NCBI RefSeq assembly: GCF_003284925.1
Contig: NZ_QMEX01000031.1
Coordinates: 1 to 35,962, forward strand
Source of the DNA: Mycolicibacter senuensis
GTDB taxonomy: Bacteria > Actinomycetota > Actinomycetes > Mycobacteriales > Mycobacteriaceae
Length of the DNA: 35,962 nucleotides
Direction of reading: 5' to 3'
Shown: positions 7,930-18,143 of the stretch, piece after piece
Position numbering within the stretch: the first letter of the stretch is position 1
Layout: every line of letters starts with the position of its first letter
Notes under the pieces: model-generated
The model's input: the letters and a program-made list of their open reading frames with translations, nothing else
The model's database searches: none
What the model was told of the DNA's origin: nothing
Made by a program: the position numbers and the translations under genes

Positions 7930-7946
7930 GCATATATTAGCTATGC
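7930..7946 (-). promoter_or_regulatory. MFS promoter -10 with overlapping inverted repeat
   Basis: On the minus strand TAATAT (7939 to 7934) fits the mycobacterial TANNNT -10 and would start transcription 25-30 bases before the MFS start codon. It is bracketed by the inverted repeat GCATA (7930-7934) and TATGC (7942-7946). A repressor bound there would block the promoter, the usual arrangement for DHA2 pumps. No repressor gene is adjacent. Confidence 0.4.
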
Positions 7947-8016
7947 AAAGGATCGGATGCCTAATCCCCGGTGTCGACACCCTGGTCGGCGCCTTACGCC
8001 GGGCATCACACTGCGA

Positions 8017-8022
8017 TAGCGT
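8017..8022 (+). promoter_or_regulatory. Probable thiC promoter -10 (TAGCGT)
   Basis: TAGCGT matches TANNNT and would place the transcript start near 8029, about 25 bases before the riboswitch. CACTGC (8009-8014) and GCAGTG (8024-8029) form an inverted repeat around it, so protein control in addition to the riboswitch is possible. Confidence 0.4.
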
Positions 8023-8053
8023 GGCAGTGCAGTGATCGCAGTACAGAAAATCC

Positions 8054-9803
<1,750 letters not shown>

Positions 9804-9859
9804 TGGGGATCGCAAGCGCGGCGGAGCCGGGCGAAGCGGGTCGCCACTCATCCAGCACA

Positions 9860-10690
9860 GTGGAGTTCCTGCCGCCGGCACCGTCCGGATCCACCCCGGC
9901 GCGGGTATTGACCATCGCCGGGTCGGATTCCGGCGGCGGCGCCGGCATTCAGGCCGACATGCGCACCTGCGCGATGCTCGGTGTCCATGCGTGCGTCGCG
10001 GTGACGGCGGTGACGGTGCAGAACACCATCGGCGTCAAGAGCTTTCACGAGGTTCCCGCCGACACCGTCGCCGCCCAGATCGAAACGGTGGTGCCCGACA
10101 TCGGGATCCAGGCCGCCAAGACCGGGATGCTGGCGTCGGCTCAGATCATCACAGCAGTGTCGGAGACCTGGCGAGAACTGGGGCTGACCGTGCCGTTGGT
10201 GGTCGATCCGGTGTCGGCGTCCATGCACGGTGATGCGCTGCTGGCGTCGTCAGCACTGGATGCGATGCGCAACAATCTGTTTCCGCTGGCGACGCTGGTG
10301 ACGCCCAACCTGCACGAGGTGCGACTGCTGGTCGGCGTCGAGGTGGTCGACGCTGAGACCCAGCGGACGGCCGCCCGGGCGCTGCACTCCCTCGGTCCGC
10401 AGTGGGTACTGGTCAAAGGCGGACACCTGCCGTCGGAGCAGCACAGCCCCGACCTGCTTTTCGACGGCACCGCCTTCCAGGAGTTCCCCGGGCCGCGCGT
10501 AGCCACCTCCGACGACCACGGCGCCGGTGACACGCTGGCTGCGGCCACCGCCTGCGCACTGGCGCACGGGTACACCGTTCCCGCCGCGGTGGCGTTCGCC
10601 AAGGACTGGGTCACCGAGTGCCTGCGCGCCGCCTACCCGCTGGGGCACGGACACGGCCCGGTCTCGCCACTGTTCCGGTTGACGCGATGA
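9860..10690 (+). CDS. thiD: Hydroxymethylpyrimidine/phosphomethylpyrimidine kinase ThiD
   Basis: ThiD phosphorylates HMP and HMP phosphate to HMP pyrophosphate, the substrate of ThiE. It is a ribokinase-fold protein. The N-terminal 'VLTIAGSDSGGGAGIQADMR' and 'AVTAVTVQNT' bind substrate, and the C-terminal 'DDHGAGDTLAAA' holds the anion hole and catalytic Asp. The sequence is very close to M. tuberculosis ThiD (265 residues) as I remember it. The start is uncertain. GTG 9860 gives 276 residues but has no clear ribosome binding site; GTG 9803, overlapping the thiC stop, gives 295 with a low-complexity lead. The intervening 9804-9848 resembles a repeated mycobacterial intergenic sequence, so I prefer 9860. 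The stop overlaps the next gene (ATGA). Confidence 0.95.
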   Translation: MEFLPPAPSGSTPARVLTIAGSDSGGGAGIQADMRTCAMLGVHACVAVTAVTVQNTIGVKSFHEVPADTVAAQIETVVPDIGIQAAKTGMLASAQIITAVSETWRELGLTVPLVVDPVSASMHGDALLASSALDAMRNNLFPLATLVTPNLHEVRLLVGVEVVDAETQRTAARALHSLGPQWVLVKGGHLPSEQHSPDLLFDGTAFQEFPGPRVATSDDHGAGDTLAAATACALAHGYTVPAAVAFAKDWVTECLRAAYPLGHGHGPVSPLFRLTR

Positions 10691-11304
10691 GCCTCGACGA
10701 GATCGCCGGGGTAGCCCACAGCCCGGCGGGTGCCCCGGCCGGCGTCGTATTGCTGGCCCACGGCGCCGGCGGCAACCGGGATTCGCCGATGTTGCAGCGG
10801 GTTTGCGACGAATGGGCGCGGCGCGGCTTTCTGGCTATCCGCTACGACCTGCCGTTTCGCCGGCGCCGCCCCAAAGGTCCGCCGTCAGGGTCGGGGGCCG
10901 GCGACCGGGACGGCATCGTCGCGGCAATCGGATACGCGCGCGCCCTGGCCGACGGTCCGCTGATCGCCGGCGGCCACTCCTACGGCGGGCGGCAAACCTC
11001 GATGGTGGTGGCCGGCGGGGGCGTGCCGGTAGACCTGCTGGCGTTGTTCTCCTACCCGCTGCATCCGCCCGGTAAGCCGGAGCGCCGCCGTACCGAACAC
11101 CTGCCCGGCATCGGCGTGCCCACCGTGTTCACCCACGGCGGCTCGGATCCGTTCGGGACGCTGCCCGAGGTTCACGCCGCGGCAGCGTTGATCCCGGCCC
11201 GGCACGAAGTCGTCGAGATCAGCGGCGCCCGCCATGACCTGGCCGCCAAGGGCCTCGACGTGCCGGCGCTGGCCGTCGACGCCGCCCTGCGACTGCTGAG
11301 CTGA
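10687..11304 (+). CDS. Alpha/beta hydrolase of the KANL3/Tex30 type (Rv0421c-like)
   Basis: This 205-residue cytosolic alpha/beta hydrolase has an N-terminal oxyanion element 'VVLLAHGAGGNRDSP', the nucleophile elbow 'GGHSYGGRQ' (Ser in G-H-S-Y-G), an acidic residue near 'THGGSDPFG' and the catalytic His in 'GARHDL'. The fold matches the dienelactone-hydrolase-like KANL3/Tex30 group; the substrate is unknown. It overlaps thiD by ATGA, so it is translated as part of the thiC-thiD operon and presumably falls under the riboswitch. M. tuberculosis has the same arrangement (Rv0421c). The steady linkage hints at a role near thiamine metabolism, but this has not been shown. Confidence 0.85.
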   Translation: MSLDEIAGVAHSPAGAPAGVVLLAHGAGGNRDSPMLQRVCDEWARRGFLAIRYDLPFRRRRPKGPPSGSGAGDRDGIVAAIGYARALADGPLIAGGHSYGGRQTSMVVAGGGVPVDLLALFSYPLHPPGKPERRRTEHLPGIGVPTVFTHGGSDPFGTLPEVHAAAALIPARHEVVEISGARHDLAAKGLDVPALAVDAALRLLS

Positions 11305-11343
11305 GACGCTCCGGTCAGCTTCGCTGGTTACCGGTGAGTCAGG

Positions 11344-11349
11344 TACCGT
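11344..11349 (+). promoter_or_regulatory. -10 element for a leaderless monooxygenase transcript
   Basis: TACCGT fits TANNNT and ends 7 bases before ATG 11357. Mycobacterial transcripts start about 7 bases after the -10, so the message would begin at the start codon. No ribosome binding site is present, which fits. Confidence 0.5.
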
Positions 11350-11356
11350 GATTTTC

Positions 11357-12841
11357 ATGAGTAGCGAGCTGTTCGACGTCGTCATCGTGGGCGCGGGTTT
11401 CGGCGGGATGGGCGCGGCGATCGAGCTGAAGAAGCTCGGCTACGACAACATTGTCCTGCTGGAGCGCGAGGACGATCTGGGCGGAACCTGGCACGTCAAC
11501 CGCTACCCTGGCCTGGCCGTCGACATCCCCTCGACCACCTACTCGTACTGGTTCGAGCCCAACCCGCACTGGACGCGGTTGTTCGCCACCGGTTCGGAGC
11601 TCAAGCGCTACGCCGAGCACGTCGCCGACAAGTACGACGTGCGCCGCCACATGCGGTTCAACACCACCGTCGAGGGCGCCCGCTGGGATGAGGAAGCGCA
11701 GCGCTGGCAGGTGAGCCTTGCCGACGGTGCCACGCTGAGCGCCCGCTACCTGATCACCGCGACCGGTTTCCTGTCGCAGCCGCACACCCCGGACATCCCG
11801 GGCATCGCCGATTTCGCCGGCAAGGTGGTGCACACCACCGCGTGGGACGCTCACCACGACTTCAACGGTCGGCGGGTCGGCTTGATCGGCACCGGCGCCA
11901 CCGCGGTGCAGCTGATCCCGGAGCTGGCCAAGACGGTCGGCGATCTCACGGTCTACCAGCGCACCCCGATCTGGGTGGCGCCCAAACTGGACTTCGGGTT
12001 CTCCCCCGTCGTGCAGCGGCTGTTCGCGCGGGTCCCGCTCGCCCAGCGGGCGCTGCGGGGGGTGACCGACAGCCTGCTGGGTTTCATGACATTCGTCGGG
12101 GTGCTCAACTTCCCCTACTTCCGCCGGCTGTCGATCGCCGCGATGGATCTGTGCAAGATCCACCGCTTCATCTCGATCCGCGACAAGGAACTGCGGGCCA
12201 AACTGACCCCGAACTACGACATCGGCTGCAAACGGCCCAGTTGGTCCAACGACTACTACCGCAGCTTCAACAAACCGCACGTACACCTGGAGACCGCCGG
12301 CATCGAACGGATCGAGCCGGACGGGATCGTCACCGTCGACGGCCGCAAGAGCGAGATCGACACGCTGGTGCTGGCCACCGGCTTCGACCTGTGGGAGGCC
12401 AACTTCCCGGCCATCGAGATCGTCGGACGCGACGGCCGCAACCTGGGAAAGTGGTGGCGGGAGAACCGGTTCCAGGCCTACCAGGGCGTGTCGATTCCGG
12501 CCTTTCCGAACTTCCTGAGCCTGGCCAGCCCGTACGCGTTCTGCGGCCTGTCGTTCTTCAACACGATGGAATACCAGATGCGCCACATGGGCCGGTTGTT
12601 CGGCGAACTGCAGCGCCGCGGCGCGACGACCTTCGAGGTCACCGAGGCTGCCAATACCCGCTTCCTCGACGACATGACCAAGCGGCTTGACCGCTCGGTG
12701 TTCTACGCCGGCAGCTGCACAGGATCACGGTCCTACTACTTCAACCCGAGCGGCGAAGCGACCTTGCTGCGGCCCACCACGGTGCGCAACGCGGTGCGGG
12801 ATGGCTCCCGATTCCCGCTGGAGGACTACCAGATCGCCTGA
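11357..12841 (+). CDS. FAD/NADPH flavin monooxygenase, Baeyer-Villiger type
   Basis: This 494-residue class B flavoprotein monooxygenase inserts one oxygen atom from O2 into a ketone, or oxidises S/N, using NADPH. The FAD Rossmann motif 'VVIVGAGFGGMGAAIEL' lies at about residues 8-24. The Baeyer-Villiger fingerprint F-x-G-x-x-x-H-x-x-x-W is exact ('FAGKVVHTTAWD', about 152-163). The NADPH motif 'GLIGTGATAVQ' follows at about 176, and a late 'LVLATGFD' completes the set. EthA and MymA of M. tuberculosis belong to the same broad family, but I cannot assign an orthologue. ATG 11357 is chosen over the in-frame GTG 11348 because a -10 box sits just ahead of it. A convergent tandem-TetR gene lies immediately downstream. 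Confidence 0.88.
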   Translation: MSSELFDVVIVGAGFGGMGAAIELKKLGYDNIVLLEREDDLGGTWHVNRYPGLAVDIPSTTYSYWFEPNPHWTRLFATGSELKRYAEHVADKYDVRRHMRFNTTVEGARWDEEAQRWQVSLADGATLSARYLITATGFLSQPHTPDIPGIADFAGKVVHTTAWDAHHDFNGRRVGLIGTGATAVQLIPELAKTVGDLTVYQRTPIWVAPKLDFGFSPVVQRLFARVPLAQRALRGVTDSLLGFMTFVGVLNFPYFRRLSIAAMDLCKIHRFISIRDKELRAKLTPNYDIGCKRPSWSNDYYRSFNKPHVHLETAGIERIEPDGIVTVDGRKSEIDTLVLATGFDLWEANFPAIEIVGRDGRNLGKWWRENRFQAYQGVSIPAFPNFLSLASPYAFCGLSFFNTMEYQMRHMGRLFGELQRRGATTFEVTEAANTRFLDDMTKRLDRSVFYAGSCTGSRSYYFNPSGEATLLRPTTVRNAVRDGSRFPLEDYQIA

Positions 12842-12861
12842 GCCGGAAGCTGATCCGGCTC
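12840..12861. terminator. Bidirectional terminator between monooxygenase and TetR genes
   Basis: A perfect 8-base-pair stem, GAGCCGGA (12840-12847) and TCCGGCTC (12854-12861), encloses a 6-base loop. It begins on the monooxygenase stop codon and ends 8 bases before the stop of the convergent regulator gene. Confidence 0.7.
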
Positions 12862-12869
12862 CAGATCCG

Positions 12870-14150
12870 TCAGTTGTCGCCGATCGCGACGGCCTCCAGG
12901 AGTTTGCGCAGCGCGGCCTGCGCGTAACCCGGTGCCGCGGTGGCTGTTGCGCCACCGTACGACCGTCCTTCCCGGTCCAGCCGGCCCAGGTCGTCCACCA
13001 GCGCCGCCAAAACGTGAACCAGGAACCTCGCGTGCAGAGCGTCCAGCTCCGGCCGTACCGCCGTCAGTGGCCCCACCCAGGTGTCGATGAAGGCGCGCTC
13101 CGAATCGCGCAACAGCTCCCGCTCCCCGGGCCCCAGATTGACCCGCTCGGTGTCGTATACCGCCGCCAGTTCGGGATTGGCGAAGATGGTGGCGACGAAC
13201 GCCTCGACCAGGCGGGCCAGTACCTCGCGCGGGTCATTGAAGACGCCCGCAATCGCCGACATCTCCCCGCCGATCCGGTCGACGGCACGCTGTAGACCCG
13301 TGGTCAAGATGTCGCTCTTGCTCGAGAAGTACCGATAGACGCCGGAGGCGGGGACGCCCACGGCGTCGGCGATCTCGGTGACGCTGGTCTCGGCGTAGCC
13401 CTTGGTACCGAACAGCAGGATCGCCGAATGCAGCAACGCCTCGTACGGCCCGGCGTCCGGCGCGAAGATGCGCCACACCGATGGGCGATTGACCCCGACG
13501 TCACCCTGTTGGGGCAGTTCGGCGCCGGCCAGCGCCCGCGCGGTGTCCAGCATCAGCGGCCTGATCTCGTCGTCCGAGATCGGCAACCGGTGCCCGACGA
13601 CGCTGCCCGCGATACTGAGCAGGCCCGCGGACAAGGTCCACCGCTCGACGGAGGTCAATCCCGGACGCAACATGTTGAGCGGGCGTTGCACCCGCCGGTT
13701 GACCTGATGGATGTGCGCCGTCAGCGTGGCCTTGTCGTCAGGCTGCAGATAGCGTCCCTGCCACCGGTAGAGCCCGCCGGCCTCGCGGTTGTCGAGCGCT
13801 GACGAGATGAGCGTGTTGATGATCTGGTCCAAGACCGCCCCGGGATCTTGCTCCAATTCCGCGTCGGGAATCTCGTCGACGAACGCCGTACAGTCCTCCA
13901 GCTGCTGACCGAGCGCGCCGACGACGACGGCGAACATCTGGTACTTGCTCGGGTAGTGCCGGTACAGCGCCGGCGCCGAGATTCCAACCTTGGTGGCAAT
14001 CGCCTCCATGCTGGTCGCGTGGTAGCCCTGTGCACTGAACGCCTCCGCAGCCGCACGCGTGATCTGGGCTTTGCGGTCTTTCGGGCGCCGTCTGATGTGG
14101 CCACCCGTGCGTCCGGCCGGGCCATTCGTAGCACCGAGCGTGATAACCAC
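12870..14150 (-). CDS. Tandem TetR-family regulator (two DNA-binding domains)
   Basis: The 426-residue protein contains two complete TetR units. The first helix-turn-helix is near residues 25-75 ('ITRAAAEAFSAQGYHATSME' then 'VGISAPALYRHYPSK'); the second is near 235-285 ('ALLHSAILLFGTKGYAETSV' then 'VGVPASGVYRYFSSKSD'). Each is followed by a helical ligand-binding half. Normal TetR proteins have about 200 residues, so this is a fused duplication. Such double TetRs occur in actinobacteria; the ligand here is unknown. The start is GTG 14150, with an in-frame stop two codons upstream and no clear ribosome binding site. The convergent monooxygenase is the obvious candidate target, although the two genes do not share a promoter region. 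No frame disruption is seen. Confidence 0.88.
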   Translation of the reverse strand: MVITLGATNGPAGRTGGHIRRRPKDRKAQITRAAAEAFSAQGYHATSMEAIATKVGISAPALYRHYPSKYQMFAVVVGALGQQLEDCTAFVDEIPDAELEQDPGAVLDQIINTLISSALDNREAGGLYRWQGRYLQPDDKATLTAHIHQVNRRVQRPLNMLRPGLTSVERWTLSAGLLSIAGSVVGHRLPISDDEIRPLMLDTARALAGAELPQQGDVGVNRPSVWRIFAPDAGPYEALLHSAILLFGTKGYAETSVTEIADAVGVPASGVYRYFSSKSDILTTGLQRAVDRIGGEMSAIAGVFNDPREVLARLVEAFVATIFANPELAAVYDTERVNLGPGERELLRDSERAFIDTWVGPLTAVRPELDALHARFLVHVLAALVDDLGRLDREGRSYGGATATAAPGYAQAALRKLLEAVAIGDN

Positions 14151-14356
14151 CTCTTAACAACTCCGGCCAGCTCCGTCACTTTCAGAGCATTATTAACACA
14201 CCCAGGTGAACGGCGCGGCAAGAGGTTCCGAGCGCGTGTCCTCCCGCCCTCGGCGACTGGAGCAGAACCCCTCCGAGGACCGCTATCGACCGCGGGTAGT
14301 CCGCGCCGGCGGCAAGGCACGGCGGGCACCCACCAGCAGGGCGGCCGCCGTACAGA

Positions 14357-15859
14357 TCACGGCGTGGTGACGACGTGGCGGGTGCGGTCGTCCCGGACCG
14401 GAACTCCGTTGCGGCCGCTGAGATCCTGGGCATAGATCCCGACCGCGTAGGGGACGCCCCGGCCATTGACCGCCAACTCGTCGCGGTCGATGTTGTCGAT
14501 GGTGTCGCCCTTCTGGTGATAGTTCGGGTCGAACGGCTCATCGGCGGCACCGCCCCACAGCTTCGCCTCTTCGGGCGACTTCTTCACTTCGGCACCGGAG
14601 AACAGCCCGCCGGAGGGGATGCCGGCCTGGGTGAATCCGTCGTAATCGGAGCGACCGTCAAAGGAGGTGTCGCGCGGTTCCTTGCCGGCGGACTTGAGAT
14701 AGGCCACCAACGTCCGCTCGATGCCGGCCGAGCCTTCCGGCACCACCGGTTGGCCGCGCTTGGCCGGGTCCAGCGACTGGTCGCCGTCGTAGGTGAAGTA
14801 GCCCGGATTCGGCGAGCCGAGCATGTCGAAGTTCAGGTACAGCGCGATGTTCTTGAGCTGCTCGACGTCGAGCGACTCGATGTACTTGCGCGAGCCGATC
14901 AGGCCCAGCTCTTCGGCGCCCCAGAACCCGAACCGCACCGCATTGTTCACCTCAGGTGAATCCCCCAGTTGCAGCGCGGTTTCCAGCACCGCGGCCACCC
15001 CCGAGCCGTTGTCGTTGATACCGGGTCCCTCGGGGACGCTGTCCAGGTGGGCGCCGAGCATCACCACGTTCTCGGTCGATCCGGTCTTGGTCTGGGCGAT
15101 CACGTTGCGGGCGGGGATGTCGTCGGTGTGCGCATCGAGTTTGACGGTCATGGTGCCGTGGCCGCCGCGCAGCATCGCGCCGTCGGCCTTCGTCACGCTC
15201 ACGACGGGGATCTTGACCTCAGTCTTCTCCCCCAGTGTCCCGCCCATCTTCTCTTCGTCGACGCTGTCGGCGACCACCATCGCCACCGCGCCCTGCTCGA
15301 CGGCGATGGCCATCTTCTCCTTGAATGGGCAGGTTCCGCGGTCCACCAGCACCACGGCGTCCTTGACGGTCAGCCCGTCGTAATCCTCGGCGCTGCAGCC
15401 TGGGCTGTCGTCGGCCGGCGCGGCGACCAGCGGCCCGGTGACACCCTCGGGCGGGGTTCCGAGGCTGTACTGCAGGGCCCGGGCCTCGACGGTCTTGTCG
15501 CCGAGGCGCACCGAGCCCGTCTCGGCTTTGAACACCCGGGCGATGAACTCCGGAGTCTCCACGTCGAAACCGCGCTCGCGCAACGTGCTGGCCACGTAAT
15601 CGACGCTGGCGTCGTAACCCGGGGTACCGATGGCACGAGTGTTGTCGTTGGCGTTGGCGATGTCCTGCAGCTTTTGCAGGTGCGCCATCATGGCGTCGAT
15701 GGTGACCTTGTCGCTCAGAGTCTTGGCGAACTCCGCGGCTGCGGCGGCATCCGGTGCCTTCTCAATGGTGCTGCGCGGCGTGCTGCTGCAACCAGCGGTG
15801 AACAGCGCACCGAGCAGCACGGCACCGAGGACAGGCGTCAGTTTCTTCTGGTAATCCAC
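14357..15859 (-). CDS. lpqL: Lipoprotein aminopeptidase, M28 family with PA domain (LpqL-like)
   Basis: This is a 500-residue exported zinc aminopeptidase. The lipobox 'LFTAGC' puts the lipidated Cys at residue 24, anchoring the enzyme outside the membrane. A protease-associated domain covers roughly residues 135-235 ('DAVVLVDRGTCPFKEKMAIA'). The M28 catalytic domain follows with its zinc ligands and catalytic acid visible: 'GAHLDSV' (His, Asp), 'GINDNGSG' (bridging Asp), 'GAEELG' (Glu-Glu), 'NFDMLG' (Asp) and 'YHQKGDTIDN' (His). Its location next to the thi genes matches Rv0418. The start is GTG 15859, 6 bases after a -10 box, which suggests a leaderless message. Neighbouring lpqM is absent here, and a TetR and a monooxygenase gene lie on its downstream side. 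Confidence 0.92.
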   Translation of the reverse strand: MDYQKKLTPVLGAVLLGALFTAGCSSTPRSTIEKAPDAAAAAEFAKTLSDKVTIDAMMAHLQKLQDIANANDNTRAIGTPGYDASVDYVASTLRERGFDVETPEFIARVFKAETGSVRLGDKTVEARALQYSLGTPPEGVTGPLVAAPADDSPGCSAEDYDGLTVKDAVVLVDRGTCPFKEKMAIAVEQGAVAMVVADSVDEEKMGGTLGEKTEVKIPVVSVTKADGAMLRGGHGTMTVKLDAHTDDIPARNVIAQTKTGSTENVVMLGAHLDSVPEGPGINDNGSGVAAVLETALQLGDSPEVNNAVRFGFWGAEELGLIGSRKYIESLDVEQLKNIALYLNFDMLGSPNPGYFTYDGDQSLDPAKRGQPVVPEGSAGIERTLVAYLKSAGKEPRDTSFDGRSDYDGFTQAGIPSGGLFSGAEVKKSPEEAKLWGGAADEPFDPNYHQKGDTIDNIDRDELAVNGRGVPYAVGIYAQDLSGRNGVPVRDDRTRHVVTTP

Positions 15860-15865
15860 GCGTCC

Positions 15866-15871
15866 ACGTTA
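15866..15871 (-). promoter_or_regulatory. -10 element for a leaderless lpqL transcript
   Basis: On the minus strand TAACGT (15871 to 15866) fits TANNNT, and only 6 bases (GGACGC) separate it from GTG 15859. Transcription would begin at or next to the start codon. This indicates that lpqL has its own promoter and is not simply read through from the SGNH gene. Confidence 0.5.
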
Positions 15872-15988
15872 GTGGGTGGGCGTGGCGGTTCGCGCCTGGC
15901 ACGGCTTACACAGCGGGCCGTATACATCCCCGGAAAGCAGCGGGCCCGCACGGCGATGCCGTGCGGGACTGCTGCGTGCCGTGATTTC

Positions 15989-16283
15989 CTAAGGCGTGGG
16001 CTCGGCGCCGACACCACCGGCGCCGCCGGTGCTGGCCGGCAACGTCGCCGCCCGCGACCCCTCCGTTACCGCCGGTAGCACCGCCGAGACCCGCACCGCC
16101 GGCGCCACCGCTGCCCAGAATCGATGAACCATTCCCGCCGGCACCACCGGTGCCGGCATCAGCATCCAGGCCACCGGCACCACCATCCCCACCATTGCCG
16201 AAGAACAATCCGCCGGCCTGGCCACCAACACTGTCGGCCGTGCCGTCAGCACCGTTGCAGATCATCTCGCAAAGGCCCTCGGT
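15989..16283 (-). pseudogene. Remnant of a small glycine-rich exported protein
   Basis: The minus strand encodes a 'GLCEMICNGADGTADS' start block followed by PGRS-like Gly-Gly-Ala/Asn repeats ('LFFGNGGDGGAGG', 'GTGGAGGNGS', 'GGATGGNGGVAGG'). After about 16050 the frame runs into an Arg-rich sequence, while the neighbouring frame resumes 'STGGAGGVGAEPTP' and stops at 15989, so a frameshift lies near 16020-16060. No signal peptide precedes it: upstream the frame runs straight into the SGNH gene read in another frame, and the only ATG (16265) overlaps the SGNH stop. From memory, mycobacterial exported Gly-rich proteins carry a 'LC-(D/E)-(L/M)-ICNGA(D/A)GT' block after a signal peptide. If so, the front was lost when the SGNH gene was joined to it. 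A short expressed protein from ATG 16265 cannot be excluded. Confidence 0.55.
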
Positions 16284-17041
16284 GAACCGGCCCAACGCGC
16301 GACCACCAACTCGGCGACCGCGGCCATTCCGGCGGCATTGGGGTGAAACGGCCATGGCCGCCACGGCAACGGCAGCCGCGCCCCCACCGTCCACGGCTGC
16401 GCCGACCAGGGGTGGTGTTCGCGGCTGGCCTTACCGGCGCGCACGATCTCACAGCCGGTGGCGGCCGCGGCGGTGGCGGTGTGTCCCTCCAGCTCGGTGG
16501 CGATGTGGCGGGCCAACTCGACGACCGGCTCGGGTAGTCGGCCCGCCCGCGACCCGGCCGGTGGCATCAGGGTCAGGTAATCGACGAAAAGCACTCGCGC
16601 CTGCGGTGCCCGGTGTCGCACCGCGGTGCCGACCGCGCGCAGCGAGGATTCCACGCCGTCCAGTGCCTGCTGGCGCTCGCGCTGGTCGAAGAGGGTGCCG
16701 ACCGGCGCCAGCAGTCGGGCGGCCCGGGGCAGCAACGCCGCGGCCATCAGCATCGGCACGTACCCGACGTCATTGCCGCCGATCGTGATCGTCACCAGGG
16801 CTTCCGAACCGTCGAGCGCCTCGAGCTGCGGCGGTACGCCGTGCTGGCGCTCGGTCAGCAGGTGCGCGGTCGTCGCGCCGGAGAACGTGACATCGACCAG
16901 GTCGAGGCCCAGCGCGTGCGCCACCAGGTGCGGGTAGTTCAGCACTGATCGCCCAGCCGCCCGCGGGGAACCGGGGACCGCGGGCCGGATGCCCGGACCG
17001 GCGGCCATCGAACTACCCAGCGCGACATAGTGTTTCACCAC
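16262..17041 (-). CDS. SGNH/GDSL-family hydrolase
   Basis: This is a 259-residue esterase/lipase-like enzyme. Block I is 'YVALGSSMAAGPGI' with the nucleophile Ser in G-S-S at about residue 10-11. Block II Gly lies in 'TFSGATTAHLL', block III is 'TIGGNDVGYVP', and block V is 'PFHPNAAGMAA', which supplies the catalytic His. This GSS variant is common among actinobacterial SGNH proteins. No signal peptide is seen, so the enzyme is probably cytosolic or uses another export route. The start is GTG 17041 (or 17038); an upstream open frame lacks family resemblance. It lies 100 bases downstream of thiG in the same direction. Its 3' end overlaps the remnant Gly-rich gene by ATGA, so the last few residues may derive from a recombination joint. 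The substrate is unknown. Confidence 0.82.
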   Translation of the reverse strand: MVKHYVALGSSMAAGPGIRPAVPGSPRAAGRSVLNYPHLVAHALGLDLVDVTFSGATTAHLLTERQHGVPPQLEALDGSEALVTITIGGNDVGYVPMLMAAALLPRAARLLAPVGTLFDQRERQQALDGVESSLRAVGTAVRHRAPQARVLFVDYLTLMPPAGSRAGRLPEPVVELARHIATELEGHTATAAAATGCEIVRAGKASREHHPWSAQPWTVGARLPLPWRPWPFHPNAAGMAAVAELVVARWAGSPRAFAR

Positions 17042-17141
17042 AGTCCCCAGTTCGCCGAACGTGCGGCTTCCCGGTCCGCAAACGGCGTGTCCCACCGGGG
17101 ACACGCACCCTCGCGCGGGGTGGTGCTCACCGGGTTGGTGC

Positions 17142-18093
<952 letters not shown>

Positions 18094-18126
18094 GCGCCGC
18101 TCCTCCTCATCGCTACGCTCTGCATC
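18094..18126 (-). repeat. Ribosome-binding-site-bearing spacer motif before thiS
   Basis: The 33 bases before the thiS ATG read, on the minus strand, as a GATGCAGAGCG...GATGAGGAGGAGCGGCGC motif. I remember near-identical sequences upstream of many unrelated mycobacterial start codons. It includes the GAGGAG ribosome binding site used by thiS. The multi-copy nature is from memory, not seen in this window. Confidence 0.45.
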
Positions 18127-18143
18127 GTCGACACCGCGGATGG

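Noticed and set aside
11339..12586. 415-codon minus-strand open frame opposite the monooxygenase
   Set aside because: Low-complexity translation with no domain; the plus-strand gene has clear catalytic motifs.
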